DNA of 27,752 bases from an uncultured bacterium. Its GTDB lineage: Bacteria; Bacillota; Clostridia; Peptostreptococcales; Anaerovoracaceae. Made by a program: the position numbers and the translations under genes. The stretch is taken from the NCBI GenBank assembly GCA_905214195.1, contig CAJMLH010000027.1, forward strand, positions 1 through 27,752, given 5' to 3'. The notes below the pieces were generated by a model. That model did no database searches. It worked only from the letters and a program-made list of their open reading frames with translations, and had not been told where the DNA came from. This document shows positions 21,636-27,752 of the stretch, piece after piece (position 1 is the first letter of the stretch; every line of letters begins with the position of its first letter).

Positions 21636-22298
21636 CTAATAAAATATTCTCGGTGGCTTGGTAAGCACAAGGGTAACATAAAGAACAGCAAGATATGCCA
21701 CTACTGTATACAGTAAAAGGAAATTTCCTGCCATATCTGCAAATCCGCCGCCTAATATGATTTTTAGGGCAGAATGTTCCGAAAGAGTTTTCAGACCTAT
21801 AATACTCATTAGTGCAGAAACACCTGCCTTAGTCTTAAGAAGAACCATCTCCGCTATTATAAGCAAACCGGTCAGTCCGCCTGTAAATGCTATTCGCTTT
21901 CGCAATACTAATTTAAATTCGTTTTTCAAAAAATAAACATATATTGCCACGGTTATTACAGTGCTGACAAGAAAAAGAATAAAGCTTATATCAGCTGCCT
22001 TTTTTACAGCCAGCATATTGTCGCTGTCTTTCTTATCAAATATACCCTCAAGGTCATATCCGGTATCTTCGTATATCTGAAATTCATCCGGTCTCCATGA
22101 ATTCATAAACGAGGCTATCTCACCGGACATTTCTGAGTTTTCATATGTGCTTGAAATTCTGCTTACAACTCTCGTATCGTTAAAATAGAAGGTGTATCCT
22201 CCTGTAGTTCTCAAAATAAGATTTTGACCTAATGTTACTATCATTATTGTAGTTGTCAATACAAGAATAAGTGAACAAAAGAAATTAAACTTTCGCAC
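21636..22298 (-). CDS. Uncharacterised four-helix membrane protein, Lit-like topology
   Basis: The 220-aa protein has an N-terminal membrane segment (about 9-28), a polar region of about 75 residues, two helices (about 104-124 and 137-155), a loop with KTLSEHSALK (170-179) and a last helix (about 192-212). Length, helix spacing and a His in the pre-final loop parallel the lit product in this window, but the strongly conserved ND-W-FDP block is missing. I do not recognise a named family. The start is GTG at 22298, seven bases after AAGGAGG. It is the first gene of the long operon, with a promoter about 40 bp upstream. Confidence 0.8.
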   Translation of the reverse strand: MRKFNFFCSLILVLTTTIMIVTLGQNLILRTTGGYTFYFNDTRVVSRISSTYENSEMSGEIASFMNSWRPDEFQIYEDTGYDLEGIFDKKDSDNMLAVKKAADISFILFLVSTVITVAIYVYFLKNEFKLVLRKRIAFTGGLTGLLIIAEMVLLKTKAGVSALMSIIGLKTLSEHSALKIILGGGFADMAGNFLLLYTVVAYLAVLYVTLVLTKPPRIFY

Positions 22299-22333
22299 TA
22301 TATTTCCTCCTTAAATTAGAGCCATACATATAT

Positions 22334-22362
22334 ATTTTACACCAATTCATATAAAAATACAA
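22334..22362 (-). promoter_or_regulatory. Promoter of the 22.3-14.4 kb operon
   Basis: On the minus strand TTGTAT (22362-22357), a 17-bp spacer and TAAAAT (22339-22334) precede the GTG-started membrane protein gene. The -35 match is moderate. Confidence 0.55.
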
Positions 22363-22370
22363 CAAACAAT

Positions 22371-22406
22371 AAAATAAGAAGTATCAAATAAGACACTTCT
22401 TATTTT
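22371..22406 (-). terminator. Terminator of the CtpE-like ATPase gene
   Basis: AAAATAAGAAGT (22406-22395 on the minus strand) and ACTTCTTATTTT (22382-22371) form a perfect 12-bp stem with a 12-nt loop, ending in a T-rich arm. It lies just after the ATPase stop. Confidence 0.85.
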
Positions 22407-22417
22407 ACAACTTATTT

Positions 22418-24760
22418 CTAATGTTTTCTTTTTTTCTTTTTGCCTCTTTTGCCTATGTTTCCCACAAGCTCCAAAAACTTATATATGTATCTAAACACTG
22501 CTTCTGTCGCTATAAGGAACACCACCAGCAGCATTGCGGCCTGCATTGATATACTGCTGATTCCAAACATTTCCGGCATAAATACTATACAGTATCCCAT
22601 TCCTATAATCATCACCGCTATAAGCGCTACATGGATACGGTTTGAAGGTTTAAGAACCTTTGAAAGAATCATAAATCCCACAAGAGCCACAAGCATGGTA
22701 CTCGAAGTTGATATACATTCTTTGTTTATATCAAATACTTCTCCGAAAACCACAAGAGAGCTTACGCTTATAAATGTTGTCAGACCTGCCGGAGCCGCCA
22801 TTCTGAAAACATTTGCCAAAAATTTACCCTTTATTAACTCTCTGTTTGGTTCAAGAGAGACCACAAAAGATGGTATACCTATGGTAAACATGCTTATAAG
22901 CGTTATCTGTGATGGAGTAAGCGGATATGACAGCACATTTATAACAGAAAACAATGCCAAAAACAGCGAAAATATATTCTTAGTCAGATAAAGAGTCGCC
23001 GCCTTTTGTATATTGTTTACCACTCTGCGTCCCTCAGCAACAACCGATGGCATTCTTGCAAAATCAGAATCCATAAGTACAAGTTGAGCCGCATTGGAAG
23101 CTGCTTCACTTCCCGATGCCATTGCAACAGAACAATCAGCATCCCTCAATGCCAATATGTCATTAACTCCGTCTCCTGTCATGCCTACTGTCTTGCCATG
23201 TCTTTTCAACGCTTTGACAAACATCCTCTTCTGCTCCGGTGTAACTCTTCCGAATACAGTATAGCGTTCAACTGCCTCATATATTGCTCTCTCGTTTACA
23301 AGCTGCCTTGCATCTATGTACATTTCCGCACCCTCTATTCCCGCCTCGAGAGCGACATTGGATACAGTCACCGGATTATCTCCGGATATTACTTTTATAT
23401 CAACACCGTTTTCCGCAAAAAAGCCAAATGTTTCTTTTGCTGCTTTTCTTATGGGATTGGTGAGGAATATGAGTGCCAACAATTCCGCACGAGTAGAAAG
23501 AGGCTGACCCTCCGGGATTTCACCCACGGAAGCGAAAGCTAACACTCTGTAGCCTTGTTCACTCATCTGATTGATATAATCGCCATATCTGTCAAAACTT
23601 TCTCTTAAGACGAATTCAGGAGCCCCCAAAACAAAAGAACCGTCCCTATAGCTTGCACCGCAATACTTATACTTAGAAGAAAAAGGACATATAGTGCTTG
23701 CCGCTCTTCCGGTTTTTTCCGTAAAGAAATTCTGAAGCGCTGCCATGGTTATATTATCCTTGTTCTGCTGCTGAACGAGGTCTCCTATCATCCTGAATAT
23801 TTTGTCCTCGTCATCGCTTTCGTCTGCAATACGAAAACCGTCTACTTTCATCTCATTTTCTGTTATAGTTCCTGTCTTGTCGACGCACAAAACATCTACA
23901 CGGGCAAGTGTTTCTATACACTTCATATTCTGCACAAGAACTTCACTCCGTGCAAGGCGCATGGCACTTACAACCATGGCTATACTTGCCGTCATGTAAA
24001 GACCCTCCGGTATCATTCCCAAAACAGCTGCAACCATTGATATAATACTGTCGCTAAAACCTCCCTCAAGGATGAACCACTCCTGAACTACCAAGACTAT
24101 GCCAACGGGAATTATTATTATTCCTATGGCTCTTACCAATCTGTCAAGAGATTTTATCATTTCCGATTCTTCTGTCTTTTTATCTTTTGTTGCTTCCAAA
24201 GTAAGCTTTGATATATATGAATCTCTTCCGACGGCTGTCAGTCTTGCCAGACATTCGCCGGAAATAACGAAACTTCCCGACAGCAGCTTTGTTCCTGTAT
24301 TCTTGGTTATTTCGTCTGCCTCTCCTGTTATGAGAGCTTCATTTACCTGTATGCTTCCCTCAACAACTTCTGCATCAGCAGGTATCTGACTTCCGGCTCT
24401 CAAAATAACAATATCATCCAAGACAAGTTTCTCAACAGGGACTTCTTTTTCTTTGCCGTCACGGACAACATGACTCTTAGGCATTTTAAGAAGCTTAAGC
24501 TTGTCCAGTGTATTTTTCGATCTTATCTCCTGAGCTATTCCTATCAATGTGTTGGCAGCCACTATGAGCATAAATGTCAAATCTCTGAAAGAGCCTGCTA
24601 TAACAAGAAGTATGCCCAATACGGTAAATATAAGGTTAAAATATGTAAATACATTGTCTTTGACTATTTCTTTGACTGTTCTTGTAGAAGAATCGACCTG
24701 AACATTATCAAGGCCTCGCCTTATCCGTTCTTCTGCTTCTCTGCTGCTTAATCCCCTCAT
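22418..24760 (-). CDS. CtpE-like P-type cation ATPase
   Basis: The 780-aa P-type ATPase has TGEA at residues 145-148 (TGES in classical pumps), PEGL in M4 at 251-254, the phosphorylated Asp294 in DKTGTIT, the nucleotide-domain ISGDNP and the hinge TGDGVNDILALRDAD. It is shorter than the PMCA-type pump in this window, and the C-terminal ion-site helices lack the N-x-x-E and N-L-V-T-D motifs. This layout is that of the CtpE-like group, one member of which (mycobacterial CtpE) has been reported as a Ca2+ importer. The ion and direction here are inferred. The C-terminus ends in a lysine-rich tail. The ATG has AGGAG 7 nt upstream. It follows ileS, with a stem-loop between them. Confidence 0.85.
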   Translation of the reverse strand: MRGLSSREAEERIRRGLDNVQVDSSTRTVKEIVKDNVFTYFNLIFTVLGILLVIAGSFRDLTFMLIVAANTLIGIAQEIRSKNTLDKLKLLKMPKSHVVRDGKEKEVPVEKLVLDDIVILRAGSQIPADAEVVEGSIQVNEALITGEADEITKNTGTKLLSGSFVISGECLARLTAVGRDSYISKLTLEATKDKKTEESEMIKSLDRLVRAIGIIIIPVGIVLVVQEWFILEGGFSDSIISMVAAVLGMIPEGLYMTASIAMVVSAMRLARSEVLVQNMKCIETLARVDVLCVDKTGTITENEMKVDGFRIADESDDEDKIFRMIGDLVQQQNKDNITMAALQNFFTEKTGRAASTICPFSSKYKYCGASYRDGSFVLGAPEFVLRESFDRYGDYINQMSEQGYRVLAFASVGEIPEGQPLSTRAELLALIFLTNPIRKAAKETFGFFAENGVDIKVISGDNPVTVSNVALEAGIEGAEMYIDARQLVNERAIYEAVERYTVFGRVTPEQKRMFVKALKRHGKTVGMTGDGVNDILALRDADCSVAMASGSEAASNAAQLVLMDSDFARMPSVVAEGRRVVNNIQKAATLYLTKNIFSLFLALFSVINVLSYPLTPSQITLISMFTIGIPSFVVSLEPNRELIKGKFLANVFRMAAPAGLTTFISVSSLVVFGEVFDINKECISTSSTMLVALVGFMILSKVLKPSNRIHVALIAVMIIGMGYCIVFMPEMFGISSISMQAAMLLVVFLIATEAVFRYIYKFLELVGNIGKRGKKKKRKH

Positions 24761-24793
24761 CCTTTTACTCCTTTTTTATTACGGGACAAATCC

Positions 24794-24833
24794 TTAAAGG
24801 GCGGAACCCTATACGAAGGAAACCGCCCTTTAA
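24794..24833. terminator. Stem-loop between ileS and the CtpE-like ATPase
   Basis: TTAAAGGGCGG (24794-24804) and CCGCCCTTTAA (24823-24833) form an 11-bp GC-rich stem with an 18-nt loop immediately after the ileS stop. No clear U run follows on the minus strand. There is little room for a promoter between it and the ATPase SD, so some read-through is expected. Confidence 0.6.
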
Positions 24834-24835
24834 AT

Positions 24836-27752
24836 TTAGTTTATTTTTTCTACGCAAATACCTGCCTTGTGTCCGTTAAGATCATACTCATCTTTGGCTT
24901 CACCAAAGTTCAGGCTCAATGCAAGAGTTTCTTTCATGATATAGTCTTTATGCTTTTCTGCCGCATTCTTAACTGCATCATCGCCGTCTACAACTATATC
25001 CACATTGTCCATCATTTCAAATGCTTTCTGCTTACGAATCTGCTGAACCTTTGAAACAAGTTCTCTTGCAAGACCCTCGTCAATCAATTCATCTGTAAGG
25101 GTCGTGTCTAAAATTGTGAATATATTGTTTTCCATCGCTACTGCAAATCCGTCTTTTGCATTGATTCTGACATCTACAAAGTCTTTTGTGATTTCTGTAG
25201 CTTCTCCGTCTAATTCAAGAACTGCTTTTCCGCAAGATTCCATCTCGGATACAAACTTTGAAGAGTCTGCCTTGGCAAGAGCAGCACCAAAGGCTTTTAT
25301 CTTGGCGCCAAGAACGGGTCCTGCCGTCTTAAAGTTAGGCTTAAGTGTGAAGTTCATATATTTTTCCAAATCGTTCTCAAATACTACTCTCTTCACATTT
25401 AATTCCTCTAATATAAGCGGAGTCAAATCACTGATAATCTGTTCATACTTACCGTCTACAAGAACTTCACTTAAAGGCTGTCTTACCTTAATCTTTTCTT
25501 TTTCTCTTGTTCCTCTTCCCAATGTAACAAGCGCTCTTACAAGGTCCATTCTCTCTTCTACTTCCTTATCAACCAAAGTCATATCTGCCTTAGGGAAATA
25601 AGCCACATGAACTGTTTCTTCACCTGTAAGATTTACATATATTTCATCGGAAATAAATGGAGCTATAGGAGCTATCAGCTTTGCAACTCCAACAAGAACT
25701 TCATATGTTGTTGCATATACGCTCTTTTTATCATCAGTCATTTCCTCTGCATAGAATCTTCTTCTTGCACGACGAATATACCAGTTTGAAAGATCTTCGT
25801 TTACAAAATCATTGATAGCTCTCACAGTTTTCATATGATCATACTGATCCATGTATTCTGTAACATCTGCTATCAGTTGATTGTATTTACTCAGCACCCA
25901 TCTGTCGAGTTCAGGTCTGTCTGCATAAGGAACTTGAAGCTTAGCCGGGTCGATGTCGTCCTGATTTGAATAAAGAACGAAGAAGTTGTATACGTTTTTA
26001 AGTGTTCCGAAGAATTTGCTTACAACATCTATAAGACCGTCTTCATCAAATTTTGTCGGTGTCCATGCCGGTGAAACACTGAGAAGATACCATCTTGTTG
26101 CATCTGCACCATACTTGTCGAACAACTCAAAAGGTGAAACTGTATTGCCTCTTGACTTGGACATTTTTTTGCCCTCTTTGTCAAGTATCAAATCGTTTAC
26201 TAAAACATTCTTATATGGTGATTTACCCATTATAAATGTTGATATTGCCATAAGAGAATAGAACCATCCTCTTGTCTGGTCTATACCCTCGCAGATAAAG
26301 TCAGCAGGGAAAAGTTTTTCCTCAAACTCTTCTTTATGCTCAAACGGATAGTGCCATTGTGCAAAAGGCATAGCTCCCGAGTCAAACCAACAGTCCATAA
26401 CCTCTGAAATTCTTGTCATAGGTTTGCCGCAATGAGGGCACTTTATATGAACATCGTCCACATAAGGTCTATGAAGTTCTATAGTATTGTCAATATTCTC
26501 AATTGCCTTTTCCACCAATTCGTCTCTTGAACCTATACACTCAAGATGACCGCATTCGCAGCGCCAGATAGGAATAGGTGTACCCCAATATCTGGAACGA
26601 GAAATTGCCCAGTCTTTTACCTCTCCAAGCCAGTTTCCAAATCTCTTTTCTCCTACATATGCAGGGAACCAGTTTACACTGTTATTATTGGCAACCAATT
26701 GCTCTTTGAGCTTGCTCATTTCTATATACCATGATGGTTTTGCATAATACACAAGAGGTGTACCGCATCTCCAGCAATGAGGATAATTATGCTCCATTTT
26801 TTCCTTAGCAAAAATCTTGTTGTCCTGAGCCAGATATTTGATGATTTCCACATCAAGACCGTCTTCCATTACAAAACGACCGGCCCAAGGTGTCTGGGTA
26901 TAACATCCTCTTTCATCTACAGGCTGAAGAACCGGCAAATCGTACTTGCGTCCGCAGTGATAGTCGTCTTCACCAAATGCAGGAGCAGTATGAACGATTC
27001 CCGTACCGTCCTCAACTGAAACATAATCCATGCATGTTACAAAGAATGCCTTTTTATCTGCTTCTACGAACGGCATAAGCTGTTCGTATTCCATATATTC
27101 GAGGTCTTTGCCTTTCATTTCTTCAACAATTTCATACTTGCCTTGTCCAAGTACCTTGTCTGCCAAAGCCTTTGCAACATAGAAGAGATTTCCCTCATCA
27201 TCGCCCTCAGTCATGCGTACTTTGACATATTCTATATCAGGACCTACTGTCAAAGCTACATTGGAAGCTAAAGTCCAAGGAGTAGTTGTCCATGCTAAGA
27301 AATACTCGTTTTCTGTTCCAACCTTTTTGAATTTGACAGTCAAAGTATTAACCTTGACCATCTTGTATCCTTGTGCAACCTCATGTGAAGCCAATCCGGT
27401 TCCGCATCTCGGACAATAAGGAAGTATCTTATGACCTTCATAGATAAGACCCTCGTCAAAGAATTTTTTGAGAATCCACCAACCTGTCTCGATATAATTA
27501 TTATCCAGTGTAATATAAGGATTATCTAAATCTACGAGATAACCCATTCTCTCCGACATTTCTCTCCACATGTCGGTATAGGTAAATACTGATTCACGAC
27601 ACTTTTGGTTAAATTCTTTGATTCCGTATTTTTCAATGTCCTGCTTACCGGACATGTTAAGTTGTTTTTCTACTTCGATTTCTACAGGAAGTCCGTGAGT
27701 ATCCCAGCCGGCCTTTCTTGGAACCATATAGCCCTTCATAGCACGGAATCTC
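24836..27752 (-). CDS. ileS: Isoleucyl-tRNA synthetase, type 2 (5' end outside window)
   Basis: About 970 C-terminal residues are visible; the N-terminus with the HIGH motif lies beyond 27752, since the frame stays open to the window edge. GWDTHGLPVEIEVEK marks the catalytic fold. The CP1 editing domain includes AWTTTPWTLASN and GTGIVHTAPAFGEDDY. The KMSKSRGN loop is followed by a helical anticodon-binding domain. Two cysteine clusters (CECGHLEC and CPHCGKP) occur in the connective region. The long C-terminal extension with DEGLARELVSKVQQIRKQ is typical of the eukaryote-like IleS2 type rather than the E. coli type. It charges tRNA-Ile. Confidence 0.95.
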   Translation of the reverse strand, partial: RFRAMKGYMVPRKAGWDTHGLPVEIEVEKQLNMSGKQDIEKYGIKEFNQKCRESVFTYTDMWREMSERMGYLVDLDNPYITLDNNYIETGWWILKKFFDEGLIYEGHKILPYCPRCGTGLASHEVAQGYKMVKVNTLTVKFKKVGTENEYFLAWTTTPWTLASNVALTVGPDIEYVKVRMTEGDDEGNLFYVAKALADKVLGQGKYEIVEEMKGKDLEYMEYEQLMPFVEADKKAFFVTCMDYVSVEDGTGIVHTAPAFGEDDYHCGRKYDLPVLQPVDERGCYTQTPWAGRFVMEDGLDVEIIKYLAQDNKIFAKEKMEHNYPHCWRCGTPLVYYAKPSWYIEMSKLKEQLVANNNSVNWFPAYVGEKRFGNWLGEVKDWAISRSRYWGTPIPIWRCECGHLECIGSRDELVEKAIENIDNTIELHRPYVDDVHIKCPHCGKPMTRISEVMDCWFDSGAMPFAQWHYPFEHKEEFEEKLFPADFICEGIDQTRGWFYSLMAISTFIMGKSPYKNVLVNDLILDKEGKKMSKSRGNTVSPFELFDKYGADATRWYLLSVSPAWTPTKFDEDGLIDVVSKFFGTLKNVYNFFVLYSNQDDIDPAKLQVPYADRPELDRWVLSKYNQLIADVTEYMDQYDHMKTVRAINDFVNEDLSNWYIRRARRRFYAEEMTDDKKSVYATTYEVLVGVAKLIAPIAPFISDEIYVNLTGEETVHVAYFPKADMTLVDKEVEERMDLVRALVTLGRGTREKEKIKVRQPLSEVLVDGKYEQIISDLTPLILEELNVKRVVFENDLEKYMNFTLKPNFKTAGPVLGAKIKAFGAALAKADSSKFVSEMESCGKAVLELDGEATEITKDFVDVRINAKDGFAVAMENNIFTILDTTLTDELIDEGLARELVSKVQQIRKQKAFEMMDNVDIVVDGDDAVKNAAEKHKDYIMKETLALSLNFGEAKDEYDLNGHKAGICVEKIN

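Noticed and set aside
23006..23542. A 178-codon plus-strand frame opposite the CtpE-like ATPase
   Set aside because: It is an antisense shadow of conserved ATPase motifs, with no start context.

Overview
The window looks like a core-genome segment of a low-GC, Gram-positive anaerobe of the Clostridia. Evidence: strong AGGAGG-type ribosome binding sites, several TTG and GTG starts, a GlpP antiterminator, a DUF1667-containing oxidoreductase, a type II pantothenate kinase, a eukaryote-like (type 2) isoleucyl-tRNA synthetase and a Gram-positive Tad-like locus without outer-membrane parts. A Peptostreptococcales/Anaerovoracaceae-like host is my guess only. No tRNA, rRNA, CRISPR array, transposase or integrase was seen.

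Layout. (1) 1-4440: an NhaC-type Na+/H+ antiporter (+), then sfsA (-), divergent from lgt-ychF (+). (2) 4466-6300: a minus-strand operon of coaW (pantothenate kinase), lit (a DUF1461 lipoprotein intramolecular transacylase) and a 78-aa protein, behind a near-consensus promoter. (3) 6352-9286: a PMCA-type P-type cation ATPase preceded by a complete yybP-ykoY manganese riboswitch, with promoter, aptamer and overlapping terminator. (4) 9313-14340: a compact Tad/Flp-pilus-like locus. It holds a phage-late-regulator-like gene, a CpaB-like SAF protein, a CpaF/TadA ATPase, TadB- and TadC-like membrane proteins and four consecutive short hydrophobic proteins that all begin MK[N/D][L/F]I. The last of these is an easily missed 29-aa ORF. 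(5) 14393-22362: a long minus-strand transcription unit. It runs from a Lit-shaped membrane protein through a DJ-1 protein and a PHP phosphoesterase to a leader hairpin. Beyond the hairpin lie the glycerol-3-phosphate dehydrogenase-like pair, glpP, a beta-CASP metallo-hydrolase and udk, ending at a strong terminator. (6) 22371-27752: a second, CtpE-like P-type ATPase and the 3' part of ileS, which runs off the window.

How the parts fit. Lgt makes diacylglyceryl-lipoproteins and Lit can rearrange them to the lyso form, so both lipoprotein-modifying steps lie within 3 kb. The two P-type ATPases suggest active Mn2+/Ca2+ homeostasis, one of them switched by Mn2+. GlpP is encoded beside the G3P oxidation genes, and the hairpin before glpA is a plausible target for it. 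The most unusual unit is the minimal Tad-like locus: it has the motor and platform genes but no prepilin peptidase, no TadZ and no canonical Flp pilin, and instead carries a family of tiny hydrophobic peptides.
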